This document shows, piece by piece, positions 24,150 through 36,519 of a DNA stretch of 64,000 nucleotides. The first letter of the stretch is position 1. Each line of letters starts with the position of its first letter. The translations under genes and the position numbers were made by a program. This stretch comes from Silurus meridionalis. Its lineage: Eukaryota > Chordata > Actinopteri > Siluriformes > Siluridae. Location: contig NC_060886.1 in assembly GCF_014805685.1 (NCBI RefSeq), forward strand, positions 11,546,608 through 11,610,607, read 5' to 3'. The notes beneath the pieces were generated by a model. The model made no database searches and was not told where the DNA came from. It saw nothing but the letters and a program-made list of their open reading frames with translations.

Positions 24150-24671
24150 AAAAAGCAGAACCCAGCCATTAGGGAGGCACAAGCCAGTCCCAAGCCCGGA
24201 TAAATGGGGAGGGTTGCTTTAGAAAAGGCATCCAGCGTAAAACGTGCCAAATCGAATATGCGGGTCACGATTAAGAAATTCATACCGAATCGGTCGAGGC
24301 CCGGGTTAACAACAACCGCCACAGGTATCGTTAGCCAACAGGGTACCGGTGAAAATTGGGCCACTGTTGGCCGAAGGAGGAGAAGGAGAAGAGGAAGATG
24401 TCTACAGAGACGGCAGGGAAAGGAGAAGTGTAGGAGAGTGGAGGTTAGGGTTGGTACTTTAAATGTTGGCACTATGACTGGTAAAGGGAGAGAGGTAGCT
24501 GATATGATGGAGAGGAGGAAGGTAGATATGTTGTGTGTTCAGGAGACCAAGTGCAAACGGAGTAAGACCAGGAACACTGAAGGTGGGTTTAAACTGTACT
24601 ATCATGGTGTGGATGGAAAGAGAAATGGTATAGGGGTGATTCTGAAGGAGTGGTACAGCGGTGCATCATAG
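24150..24671 (+). pseudogene. RTE-type LINE 5' fragment (endonuclease start)
   Basis: 24160-24275 matches the body of the tRNA-Glu SINEs at 36920 and 49398 (CCCAAGCCCGGATAAATGGG). It runs into a frame reading VRVGTLNVGTMTGKGREVAD, then MLCVQETKCKRSK and GVGVILKE-like text. This is the start of the apurinic endonuclease domain of teleost RTE-type LINEs, including the QET catalytic motif. It is truncated at about 24670, before the reverse transcriptase. Confidence 0.75.
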
Positions 24672-24953
24672 ACATTTGGTGTATGAGTTAATGAGACTGA
24701 TGGCAACACATATAAAACACATTTAGATCCATGGATTAATCAGTCTGAAGTTAAAGGTGCTCTACATACCAATTCTATGCAGTCTTTCAGTGTATCTTTC
24801 TATAGATTTAAAGACCTGTAGTCTTATTTATAAAACTGTGTGTAGGATCCTTACTTAAAGTGTATGTGTGCCTGAAAGCCAAAAATGACATAGACCAAAA
24901 AATATTCAGACTTTTAAAACCGTGCATACACACACCTGTAAGTAATGTTCCCT

Positions 24954-25775
24954 TTATAAATCACAGATCACCTGCAAGTGTGCGTACACCGTTGTCTTCA
25001 GCAAACTGTTTGCAAGCTTTCTTGTGAGCCAGCTCCAGAAGAGGCTTTCTTCTGGGATGATGGCCATGCAAACCGACTGGTTGCAGTATGTGCGTATGGT
25101 CTGCGCACTGACAAGCAGACCTTCCACTTCTGCAACCTCTAAAGCAATGCTGGCAGCACTCGTGTGTTTTTTAAGCCAGCTTCTCCACCTGAGGCACAGC
25201 ACGAGGACTCAACGTCTTTGATCAACCCTTGCCGAGTAAAGCCCGTCTTAGAAAACCTCTGTCTAAAACCCTGGCCACTGTACTGTAACTCAGTTTCAGA
25301 GTGTTAATGATCTTATAGCCCTGACCATCTTCTTGGAGAGCAACAATTCTAATTTTCAAATCCTCAGAGAGTTCTTTGCCATGAGGTGCCATGTTAAAAA
25401 TCCTGTCTAAGAGAATTGTATTCAAAGCATTACATTTTGAGACACATGTTTGTATGGTCCTGTCAATCAGACCAAAACATGAACATAATTAATAGGATAT
25501 TTGGTTTGGCATGGTTACACAATGTACAGCTGTTATCACTTAAGGTCTACTCACTTTTATGCAATCTACTTTGACATTAATGGCTGTATTTTGTGATTTT
25601 TAGAGGACACTAAATCTTTAATTCTATACAAGCTGCACATTGACTACTCTAAAATATATATTTTTTTCTTTTATCTTAAGTTTTATTTCTATAGTATTGT
25701 TTATTTTGAAGATACACTAACATGGTTGCTGAAATGTGAGGGGTGTACTCACTTTTGTGTGAAACTGTGTTAGTT
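24954..25775 (-). pseudogene. Decayed Tc1-like transposon remnant
   Basis: A minus-strand frame at 25389-25222 starts MAPHGKELSEDLKIRIVALQ, the N-terminus of a common fish Tc1-like transposase. 25202-25080 continues with ASIALEVAEVEGLLVSAQTI from the second DNA-binding helix region. The catalytic domain is missing. The outer end GGGGTGTACTCACTTTTGTG at 25740-25759 matches the recalled terminal repeat of that family. The other end is lost. Confidence 0.75.
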
Positions 25776-26035
25776 AGGGTGATCAATAACACCTTGCTAA
25801 AATTATGAACACCATTTTAGTTAGGACTGAAAACGAGGACATACAGCAGAGAGCTTAATGGCTGTATTTCCAGACTTTGACATTGTTAAATTAGATTAGA
25901 TTAGATTAAATAAAATGCAACTTTGTGCATGGTACTTGTACAGAGCAAATTAAATGTAGTTAGCATCTTACCAGAAGTGCAAAGTGGCCTATTTACAATA
26001 GATAACAGTAGATATCATATAAGGTACGAGGTCCA
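25776..26035. other. Spacer with (GATTA)n
   Basis: AT-rich sequence with a TTAGATTAGATTAGATTA stretch near 25890, likely a LINE 3' tail. No gene. Confidence 0.4.
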
Positions 26036-26278
26036 TATTAGATTAGATTAGATTAGATTCAACTTTATTGTCATTACACATGTACAAGTACAAGGCAACG
26101 AAATGCAGTTTGGGTCTAACCAGAGTGCAATAACAGCAAGTGCAGGATATATAGTTTTACATGATTTACATAGTTAAATAAAATGAAATATAGACTATAA
26201 ACAGTAATTTAAAGATGTATATGTACTATAAATGTAGTATACAGATGAATATATATGTACTAAGAACATAATATACAG

Positions 26279-26281
<3 letters not shown>

Positions 26282-26346
<65 letters not shown>

Positions 26347-26405
26347 TATGAATATAATTACAGATGAATATGAATATATATGTACTATGAACAATAATAT
26401 ACAGA

Positions 26406-26462
<57 letters not shown>

Positions 26463-26490
26463 GTATATATATATATACGTATATATATAC

Positions 26491-26562
<72 letters not shown>
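26282..26562. repeat. (TA)n arrays with TACG interruptions
   Basis: Two arrays, 26282-26341 and 26409-26562, separated by unique text. The second has spaced ATACGTATA units. They lie in the 3' UTR of LINE copy A. Confidence 0.95.
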
Positions 26563-26565
<3 letters not shown>

Positions 26566-26867
26566 GAACATGATATACAGATGCCTATTACTATACACAG
26601 AGATTTACAGAAGGATGTGAACGTGAACATAATAAATTGCTATAACTATAAACAGAGAACAGGTATATGTACAGTGGTGATAAGTTTATGGTGAGCAGCA
26701 ATAAAAAAAGAGCAGTGTGCAAATGAGCAAGGTTTGTGTAAACAGTCCATGCAATAACAAAGTGTAAGGTGAGAAATGATCAGTGTCTTGGTGAGCATAA
26801 GTTTTGAGTAGACAGTTTATTAGCGAAATAACGAAGTGTGAGGTGTGGGGGGAAATGTGGTAGTGTA

Positions 26868-27655
26868 TCAGTGAGTGTCAGAGTTCAGTAAAGAGACAGC
26901 TCTAGGAAAAAAGCTGTTCTTTAGTCTGCTGGTCCTGGTCCGGAGGCACCTGAAACGCCTGCCAGAGGGCAGAAGAGTGAACAGTCTGTGGGCGGGATGA
27001 GAGGAGTCCTTAAGAATGCTGCGAGCTCGACGCAGACAGCGTTTCTTTTGGATGTCCTCCATGGCTGGGAGTGGAGTCCCTGTGATGCGCTGGGCAGTTT
27101 TCACCACCCGCTGCAGTGCCTTCGCTCTGCAGCAGAGCAGCTCCCATACCAGACTGTGACACAGCTGGTCAGCATGCTTTCTATTGCGCCGCGGTAGAAG
27201 TTCACAAGGATATCCGAGGAGAGCTGATTTTTCTTAAGTGTCCTCAAGAAAAAGAGGCGCTGGTGAGCCTTCTTGACTAGGCTGGAGGTGTTGATATTCC
27301 AGGACAGGTCTGCCGAGATGTGGATCCCCAGGAACTTGAAAATGGAGATGCGCTCAACAGCCATCCCATTGATGTGGGTGGTGTCATGTGTGCCTCTTGC
27401 CTCCTTCCTGAAGTCCACAATAAGCTCCTTTGTCTTGAAGGTGTTAAGGAGCAGGTTATTGTTATTGCACCATGTGGCTAGGTGCTGGATCTCCTCCCTG
27501 TAGGCAGTCTCATCGTTGTTGGTAATGAGACCGATCACGGTAGTGTCATCTGCAAACTTGATGATGGAGTTAGATCCATTCACAGGCCTGCAGTGGGAGG
27601 TGAAGAGGGAGTAGAGGAAGGGGCTCAGCACACAGCCCTGTGGTACAGGGATAAG
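26868..27655 (-). pseudogene. LINE reverse transcriptase C-terminal part (copy A)
   Basis: The frame includes PQGCVLSPFLYSLFT, the catalytic motif FADDTTVIGLI, the thumb stretch FKFLGIHISADLSW, and, after a frameshift near 27105, the C-terminal GRRFRCLRTRTSRLKNSFFP. The FADD motif is intact, but the 5' half of the enzyme and the endonuclease are absent. It is assigned to the CR1/L2/jockey-like group by motif style; the exact clade is uncertain. Confidence 0.8.
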
Positions 27656-29035
27656 GGAGATTAATGTACAGAAGGTGCAGTAAGTAATAACATTTGGTAT
27701 ATATAATAATATACAATATACTGTGCAAAGATTATGCATAGATAGACATGTCAGAAAATAATATACTCAAATGACATGATATAGTTATGTACATATATGA
27801 ATGTATGTATGATACACTATACAGACGTTCCCCACTTTAGGAACATTCACGTTACGAACTTTCGCGAATACGAACAAACCTGAAAATTTTAAGTAAAAAA
27901 AAATTTAAACGGGGGAGAGCTGCCGCTAGCTAGTTGTCAACTGTAACGAGTCTACACGATGCGCACTGGACTAGGGCGAATGAATTTTTTTAAGTTAATT
28001 TTTTTTTTAATTATCATTAATTGAGATTTTTTTTACTTACTTAATACGAAATATTGTATACAGTATTTCAAATTATTTCAATTTGTTTTAGTGTATTTAA
28101 ATTTTTATTTGATAGTATTTATAATTTCTACATCATTAGGAGATATGCATATTCAATAACAAACACAGTAACAGTTTAAATAAATTCATGCTACGAGCGG
28201 TCGTCGGAACGTAACTCGTTCGTAAGGTGGGGAGCGTCTGTATACAGTATAAATATGGGTGGAATGTATAGTAGTGCAAATGTGAGTTAAGGATGGTACA
28301 AAAATAAATTTGTAGTGGATAAGCAGTGCAAAATACACAGAAAGTGACAATGGAGAATGAATTCAGCTGTTCAGTGCAGTAACAGCCACAGAAAAAATGC
28401 TATTCTTCAGTCTGTTTGTGCGGGCACTGAGGCACCTGTAGTGTCTGCCCGATGAGAGAAGGGTGAATTTAATAGGGGTGAGAGGTATCTTTAATAATGC
28501 CCCTCGCCCTTTTGAAGACAGCGTTTATTGCAAATGTTCTCCAAGGTGGGAAGCTGAGTAATGATGATTCGTTGGGCAGTTTTCACCACCCTTTAAAGTG
28601 CTTTTAAGGTCCAAAGCAGTACAGTGGTAAAGTTCTCTAGTAGTTCTCTATCCTGTAGCACAGACGGGACTTTTTAAGTCTCCTCAGAAAAAACAGGTGC
28701 TGTGCTACGTTCGTGATCAGGATAGAGAGAGTTTAGAGACCAGGTGAGATCCTCAGAGATGTGGACTCCAGGGAACTTAAAGCTGGGTATATGCTCAACA
28801 GCAGCGCAGTTGATGTGAATGGGAATGCCAGTGTGATTGCCGGCTCGTCTATAATCCACAATGATCTCTTTCGTCTTCTTGTTGTTGAGTTCCAGGTTAT
28901 TGTCCTTACAACATGCTAATAGGTGCTGGATCTCCTCTCTGTAAGCCGTCTCATCTTTACCTCTGATCAGACCTACCACCGTGGTGTCATCTGCAAACTT
29001 AACAATGCTGTTTAAGACATAGGCAGGTATGCAGT
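27656..29035 (-). mobile_element. CR1/L2-like LINE fragment (copy B) with MITE inside
   Basis: Coding text at 29030-28680 on the minus strand includes FADDTTVVGLI (about 29010-28970), DETAYREEIQHL and HISEDLTWSLN. The 3' UTR appears to continue through 28260 to about 27660 and is split by the MITE at 27822-28240. It is related to copy A but clearly diverged. Confidence 0.7.
27822..28240. mobile_element. MITE with TA target site
   Basis: A 419-bp element starting CAGACGTTCCCCACTTTAGG, with the inverted match CAGACGCTCCCCACCTTACG at the other end, flanked by TA. It has no coding capacity, so it is a non-autonomous element, probably Tc1/mariner-type because of the TA site. Confidence 0.8.
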
Positions 29036-30519
29036 TGTAGCACTTGTCCTACAGTCTAAGCATAAACTACTTTCTAATATCTTGGACCAGATCAGAAGAC
29101 TATGTCTGCCCTTGAAACCAGTTTAGCAGCAAGGCAGAGGAAACAATTACAAACCTATATTATAATTGAAAGATAAGTATTTTCTCTATCTCTCTATCTC
29201 TATGTTAACTTGTATTTCCTGTTTATTTATTTTAGCTACCCATTATTAATTAATTATCTTGCAATTTTATGTACATCACCCCAGTTAACATTCAAAGGAC
29301 AGGATTTCAATTATTCAACTCAATAACCTCTGTATTGTTACTTTACAGAACAATTTTAACAAGGTGCAAAAAATTTAAATAAATCAGTATGGTGACAATA
29401 AACATCAGGTAAGCTACCCAAGGACACACTAAATAAAAATGTCTTCCAATTAATTGTCCTTGGATAGAAATAACTCAGGTAAATATGTGGTAAAATCCAG
29501 GAAGAGAGAGGAAAAAAAAGGAAAATGGTACACGTATGAAGCACGAAAAATTATCCCGGTTTACGGGAAAAACAAGGGTGGCTCGCCATTTTCCACCAAT
29601 GTTGAGCACTCCTAGCTGATTGTAGAAAGTATTCTAATTCCAGAGCTCCAAGAATTCCTCATCCAGCATCAAAGAGAGATGTCAACCAAATTGGGAAGGG
29701 GGAACACGGAAAATCTTTTGATAAAAACCTTGCGAAGACAATGCAGGAAAATAATTTATTGCAGTAAATTCTCATTTACCCACATTAGTATTTCAAATAA
29801 TAATTTTCAATGTAATAAATGTTCAAAATGCATCAACACATTTACTGACAATCAATTCTTTTTTTCACATTTTCCTAATTGAACATAACTATAACAATAA
29901 TTACTTCTCTAATTTATCTGCGGACACTCAATTTGCTGATAGCTCATAACAGAGCATGAGACTGCATGGTTAGCAGAACTCCACGTGAGCTATGTTACAC
30001 ACACAACACTAATACAATTGGCAATGTACATGAAGACTTAAGCAGTAAATCAACTGTTAATTTATCACTTTACTTAGATTTTTAAGCATATTTCAGAGTA
30101 ATCATCCACTACAGTAGTATTTTAAAATGCCTGACTTCACAAAAGACTGAAAAACCAAGAAAGAGAAATGGTATGAAATAATCCGTTTCACAAAGATATC
30201 AAATCAGCTTGGGTTTTTATTTAGTTCTTTTGTCTTTTTCGTACTGCTAAAAGCATGTATCTGTGCTCTGACAGGCATCTTTTTTCCCCCTTTTTTTTGT
30301 TTAAGATTGCCATCTGATCAGCACCAGTGATGATGCAGAGCAGTGATTAAGGGCTAAGCTACTCTTAATTATCAATTTCATAAAATTTTCTGGTTTGTAA
30401 CATTTACTAATTTCGTTTTCCAATATTTGATTCCCAAAACCTTAAAATAATACATTTAAAATATTACATTAAATTATTGTGCATTTGAATATTTTATTTC
30501 TTTTTTTAGGTTTTGATAC
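29036..30519. other. AT-rich noncoding sequence
   Basis: No domain, element terminus or splice-supported exon seen. Confidence 0.4.
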
Positions 30520-32421
30520 AGCTCTTATGACCTTGGTGAAAGTCATAGGTGAAAAGAGAGTATAGAAGAGAAGACAATACACATCCATGAGGAACCCCAG
30601 TGCTAAGGGTGAGACTGGAGGAGGTGGCTGAGTTCAGTCAGACAGACTGTGGTCTGTTCATAAGGAAGTCCAGGGTCCAGTTGCAGAGATGTGTGCAAAC
30701 TGTTGCACAGTCTGGGTGTGAAGGCCCAAATGCTTCGAAACCTCTTACCTGATGGTAGAAGAGTGAAGAGTGTGTGTGAGGGTCGTCCACAATGCTGTAT
30801 GGCTTTGCGGATGCAGCGTGTGTTGTAAATGCCCGTTATAGAGGGGAGAAACTCCAATGATCTTCTCGGCTGTCCTTAGAATCCTCTGTAGGGTCTTGCG
30901 ATCCAAGACGGTGCAGTTCCCAAACCAGGCAGTGATGCAGCTGCTCAGGGTGTATCAATGGTCCCTATGTAGAACATGGTTAGAAATTAAGGGATGGAGA
31001 GGGAGGGAGATGGGCTTTCCTCAAAAAGTGCTGCTGGGTTTTCTTGGTGATGGTGCTGGTGTTGAGTGACCAGGTTAAGTTCTCTGCCAGATGAACACCA
31101 AGGAATTTGGTGCATTTGACGATCTCCACAGAGGATCCATTGACGATCAGTGGAGAATGGCTGCTCTGTGCTCTTCTAAAGTCAACAACCATCTCTTTAG
31201 TTTTGTAAGTGTTCAGAGACAGACTGTTGACTCCACATTAGGCTGTTAATTGTTGTACCTATTCTCTGTATGCTGACTTGACATTCTTGCTGATGAGACC
31301 CACCATGGTTGGCTCATCAGAGAACTAAATGTGATTGAAACTGTGAATTGCTACACAGTCGTGAGTCAGCAGAGTGAACAGCAGTGGGCAGAGCACACAG
31401 CCCTCAGGGGCCCCAGTGCTCAGTGTGGTGGTGCTGGAGATGGTGTTCAAGATTGGGACTGACTGAGGTCTCGCAGTCAAGAAGTTCATAATTCAGTTGC
31501 AGAGGGAGGTGTTCAGGCCCAGTAAGCTCAGCTTCTCCACCAAGTGCTAAGCGATGATTGTGTTGAATACTGAACTGAAGTTTACACTGAACTAAACAGC
31601 ATTCACACCTATGTGCCCTTATTGTCCAGGTGTGTCAGGGCCAGATGGAAGGTTGTGGCGATGGCATCGCCCCTGAAACGGTTTAAACAATAGTCAAACT
31701 GCATGGGGTTCAGTGAGGGTGGTAGCTGGGTCCTGATGTGCCTCATGACCAGCCTCTCAAAGCACTTTATTATGATGGGTGTGATTTCGACAGGGACAAT
31801 AGTCATCGAGGCAGAAGACTGTAAACTTCTTTGGCAATGTGATGATGATCGATGTCTTGAGGCATGTAGGAAAATGGCGCTGCTCAGAGAGAGGTTAAAG
31901 ATGTCAGCTAAGGTGTCTGGTGCAGCAGACTTCGTTGATTGCACAAGGTTTTCCTCACTTCAGACAGAGCAATTGGTCGTTGATAGAAAGGTTGGTGTTC
32001 TTCACCACCATGTTGTTCTGCACCCCAAACCTGGTGTAGAAGTTGTTCAGTGCATCTGAGAGGGAAGCTTCATGGTCACAAGCCGGTAAAATTGTCTTGT
32101 AGTCTTGTAGTCATCCACGGCTTCTGGGTGGAGCGTGTAGTGATAGTCTTGGAGATGGTCATCGCACTTGCACTTAATGTAGTCGGTCACTGATGATGTC
32201 CTCCAAGTTGATGGAAACGCCATTGGATGCAGCCTCCCTAAACATTTCCCAGTCAGTGCACTCAAAACAGTCCTGAAGAGCAGAGGTGGTTCCTGCTGAC
32301 CAGGTTTTTCAGAACCAGTTAAGAGCATCTGACAAGCAGTCTGTATGCTGGAATTAGCATAATAGAGATGTGGTCTGAGTAGCACGTCACATACTGAGGA
32401 GCACAGTCCTGAAATTTGCAT
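30520..32421 (-). pseudogene. CR1/L2-like LINE (copy C), linker to C-terminus, degenerate
   Basis: Minus-strand pieces appear in order. First comes the endonuclease-RT linker ([20 protein letters not shown], about 32240-32170). Next are the RT fingers (IIIKCFERLVMRHIRTQLPP, 31790-31730, then LHLALTHLD-like text). The thumb follows (FLGVHLAENLTWSLNT, 31110-31060), and finally the C-terminus (HTLFTLLPSGKRFRSIWAF, 30780-30720). The catalytic FADD region near 31300 is disrupted by stops. No endonuclease domain is visible upstream. Confidence 0.75.
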
Positions 32422-33575
32422 AATTTAAATTTCTGGTGATAATAAACAGTCTTTCAGGTTGAGCAGGTCGCTAATAGTCCCATAAAGTTCACACAGTGCC
32501 TCCTTAGTATTAGTGCTGGGGGAATGTACACTCCACATTAGGCCATGTCCACACATTTTCGATTGAAAAGGCACATTTCTCTCTCGGTTTTGGCCCTCTG
32601 TCCACACTGAGAAAGTGTTTTCAGTCAATGAAAATCTAGCTTTTTGAAAATGCCCTCCAAAGTGTATCAATTTGAAAACGCCATTTCGCAATACGAGAGG
32701 AAAACAGCTCTTACAGAGGTATTATTAGTATGGACATGGGATAATGTGGCCAAAACTAACATCATAATGGTGTACTAAGGACTTTGAAAGAGGCTTTCGA
32801 AAATTATGACACATTTTTAGTCATTGCTGCAACATTTCAAAGTGCCAGTAGGTATATACACATCAGGTGGAAATAATACAAGTTGAAATGTCTTACTTTT
32901 TGCCTGTGTGCAGTACAGAAATGTAAGAGTTTTCAGACATTTCGTTGTTTATGAGCAACTTTTGTGAACAAATTCAAAAGTGTGGACACAGGGTGTTTTT
33001 AGATGAAAACACAGTTTTTACTATTTATTCATATTATTGGAAAGCTGAAGTTTTTTTTACAACACCTAACAAAACTGTCAATCATGGCCTAGTCTCCTGT
33101 ACATCAGAGACACATCCAACAACAGCACTGTCATCAATGAGTTTGTGCAGGTGAAACGGTGTTGTGAGTGAGCTGTACTAAAGCTGTACTAAAGATCAGC
33201 AAAGCTTTTGTAAGCTGTGTAAAATCCATTTTACGAATGTTAAAACAATGGACAAGAAGGCAGTTTTTAAAATAATGTCCAGTAAGCAGAGCTGGCAAAA
33301 GTACACACATCCTTCACTTAAGTAGAGGTACAGATAATAATTTTTTTTAAATACTCTGGTCAAAATTTAAGTATGGACTATACTTTTTTTACTTAAGTTA
33401 AAGTAAAGATGTTTGGGCTCTAAAATGTACTTAAGTAAAAAGTAGCCATTACTACTACCTGTTCTAGTGTCATGCTAACTGGACCTCACATCATATTAAT
33501 ATTAGAGCTGTCAACCAATACAATATTTAATCGTGATTAATTACATGACTGTCATGAGTTAACTCATGATTAATT
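32422..33575. other. MITE-like repeat debris, no gene
   Basis: 32540-33030 begins GGCCATGTCCACACATTTTC and ends with AAGTGTGGACACAGGGTG. These look like a loose inverted pair of a non-autonomous DNA transposon. 33293-33450 (GCTGGCAAAAGTACACACAT, then ACTTAAGT motifs) resembles a second fish repeat. No coding region. Confidence 0.4.
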
Positions 33576-33576
33576 G

Positions 33577-33715
33577 TAGGGTTAGGGTTAGGGTTAGATC
33601 CTGATCTCGTAATTATGACTAATTAACTCATAATTATGATTTAGTATCTCATAATTACGACTTATTAACTCATAATTATGACTAAATATCTCATAATTAT
33701 GAGATCCAGTCTGTG
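33577..33715. repeat. Telomere-like hexamers and 21-bp tandem repeat
   Basis: TAGGGTTAGGGTTAGGGTTAG at 33577-33597 is followed by about five 21-bp units alternating between two versions, one with TTAACTCATAATTAT and one with ATATCTCATAATTAT. The result is a 42-bp higher-order period. Confidence 0.8.
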
Positions 33716-34015
33716 GCAGGGGAGCATTTTAGCGCGTAACAACAGATCTGACGTTATTCTTTGCTCGGATGGAAATGTAGCAGCTATCATATGGTTTAGC
33801 TTAATGACTGTATATGTCAGTGTTAAGATGGTTCTCACACTGGTTCTCTAAACACATTCCTATGTTATCTGTTCAGTGTAGGAACAGGATCTTTACAAAG
33901 TGAGTATGTGATATATACAGGAAGTCTTTGTCTGATGACATTTCCTCTTTGACTGCCCCTCCTGCTAATTAATTTAGTTACGGTAAGTCTTGCTTCCATT
34001 AACAGATATGGGGCA

Positions 34016-34018
34016 TTA

Positions 34019-34059
<41 letters not shown>

Positions 34060-34095
34060 CATTATTATTATTATATTTTAACATCTGAGGATTCA

Positions 34096-34147
<52 letters not shown>

Positions 34148-34172
34148 TTTAACATCTGATAATTTTATTATT
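34016..34172. repeat. (TTA)n arrays
   Basis: Two trinucleotide runs separated by ATTTTAACATCTGAGGATTC and followed by a shorter third copy of the same flank. The array plus flank has been duplicated. Confidence 0.95.
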
Positions 34173-34469
34173 ATTATATTTTAACATTGACTAATAATAT
34201 ATGTTACACATTCTGACTGTCCACTGTCCACTTGATAAAAGAAGACTATACCTTCCTTTTCCGATTTGTCTGAATTGTTGCAGGAAAACACATGAACAAA
34301 TCCGCAAACACAACAACAATTTAGACAAACCGGAAAAGGAAGGTATATTTTGAGAATGAAACACTTACGATCAATTGACAAGACACCTGTCATTCAAGAT
34401 ATACAGATAGCACAACAGTCTTTTTTTTTCGTGATATTTTTATTAAGCAATATTTAGCCATATACAAAC

Positions 34470-35520
34470 AATGTGGCAATAACAAGTACAATTTACATTA
34501 CAATACACAGAACAGGTGCATGAAAATACAAATATAGTCAAGTCAAGTCAAGTCAAGTTTTTTCTATAGTACTTTTCACAACAGACATTGTCTCAAAGCA
34601 GATATACAGAAATCAACAGTTAAGGTGAATGTGTGCATTTATCCCTGATAAGCAAGCCGTGGCGACTGTGGCAAGAAAAAACTCCCTTAGATGTTATGAG
34701 GAAGAAACCTTGAGAGGAACCAGACTCAAAAGGGGAAACCATCTTCATTTGGGTGACATCAAAAGTTTGATCATCAATCTTTCAACAATACAGAACACTA
34801 GAGAGTGAGAACTAACATGAGTACTGGAGTATAAGATTATAAGTAATGTTCTTTCTACAGTCTTATACAGTCTTTATGGTTATAAAACTAGGAGCTACTG
34901 AGCTTAACATTTGCGATCATCACAGATCCAGCACCAGCTTCTCCATGCCAGAGCCTTTTAACACTCCAGGAGGTCCAATGTCAAAACTCCACACATGTAG
35001 TGGGATCCAATTGGCACTGGTACGTCCCTAGATGGTACGCGATGTTTGGGAGTTGGGCATCTACTTCTGAAAAGGTCCATAATCTTCATGAGGTGGGACG
35101 TGACTGGAGCTGGCCAAATCTCAGGATGCCTCGGGATGGGGAGAAAAAGAGAAGATAATATTGTCATGATATTAACAGCACAAGTTGATAATGTGCATGT
35201 GAATCAGATATTCTGGAGCACAAGGTTATGATGTGAGACGTATGTTATGTGTAGGCTTTGCTAAAAAGCTAAGTTTTTAATCTACACTTAAACTGGGAGA
35301 GTGTGTCTGAGCCACAAACACTGTCAGGAAGACTATTCCAAAGTTTAGGAGCTAAATGTGAGAATGATCTACCACCTTTAGTGGACTTTGCTATTCTAGG
35401 AACTAGTAAAAGTCCAGAGTTTGAGATCTCAGGGAGCGTGACGGATTGTAGCGTGTTAAAAGACTGGATAGATACATGGGAGCCAAACCATTTAGGGCTT
35501 TATAAGTAATATATTCACAT
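34470..35520 (-). repeat. Dispersed repeat, copy 1 (complete side)
   Basis: It begins on the plus strand with (CAAGT)n at 34540 and continues with CACAACAGACATTGTCTCAA. It shares about 400 bp and further blocks (CCAGCACCAGCTTCTCCATG) with 36520-37440. The first 350 bp match the insert at 4807-5100 in reverse complement. The segment 35230-35520 appears only in this copy. No protein domain was found. Confidence 0.75.
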
Positions 35521-36519
35521 ATATTTAGGGTAAAGAGGGGAAAAAATATTTATAAATAAATCAAATTTATAATAATAATAATAATAATAAAAATTATTAT
35601 TATTATTATTAATAATAATAATAATAAAATTTAATTTAAAAAAAGATACAAATGAACAGGGCTATGGTTTATTCTGTAAATCATATTTTTCTATAAAGCA
35701 CAAAAGTTTCAATGCATTTTTCTTTTTAATCACTTTAAGGGCTTTTGTGAAAGAAATAAACTCATTATAAAATGCAAAAAACGTTGGTTTGACTTTTAAG
35801 TATTTCGATTTGTGTATATAAAATTTTCCCATCAGAAGTAGATTATTAACAAGAAAGTTGTCTTTGTTATTGTTCATTACAAGACCAAAGATAATGTCCT
35901 TCACAGTCAAAGTTCTTAGATGGGGAACCTTTGGGTAAAGCCAGTTATGGATATCAGACCATAAAGTATCAGTCTGCGGCAGGAGAAAGTTGGAACGTAT
36001 GTGTAAAAGTGTACAAACTAATTTTTATGTCATGATATACTGCAGCATCTTCAACATTACTGCATATGAATGTCCTTTCTCAAAGTAGCTTTGAATTAAT
36101 TACATTTTCTTTTTGCTTGTCAATGTTTACTTCTGTTATTTTCTTATATTTAAAAGTGCACTAATCGAAATAAAAAAAAAATAGTTTAAAGTAATCTGAG
36201 AACTTTACACATGTACAAGAAACAAAGTTATAAGATTTCATACTTCCTGTGTTTTCACATTTGTTTTTTTGTTTTCGGATTTGTTAGTGTTTTCTAATCG
36301 GTTAATTTGTTTTCTGATTTGTTAATGTGTTTTGAACATCTTGGCCACCGTAGCTTTTATATTTAATTATGTGATAATCATTCTCTATGACCATTATTCT
36401 GAACTTTTAAGAACTATTACTAAACCCTCCCCCACCCAGCATTTGAGAAGGCAGATTAAACCTCTGCTGTTCTCCTGCCTAAAAACAAATATAAGATATA
36501 AACAGGATAATCTGGTTTG
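35521..36519. other. AT-rich sequence with (AAT)n palindrome
   Basis: 35568-35632 holds (AAT)n followed by (ATT)n and (AAT)n, able to fold back on itself. No gene. Confidence 0.5.

Larger units (their letters stand above)
26036..27655 (-). mobile_element. CR1/L2-like LINE, 3' part (copy A)
   Basis: The element runs on the minus strand. Its 3' end carries the pentamer tail seen as (ATTAG)n at 26036-26059, and its 3' UTR is swollen by two TA microsatellites. Coding pieces are at 26868-27655. It is truncated 5' at about 27655, within the reverse transcriptase. Confidence 0.8.

Noticed and set aside
33577..33597. True telomere
   Set aside because: Only three to four hexamers, flanked on both sides by ordinary sequence.
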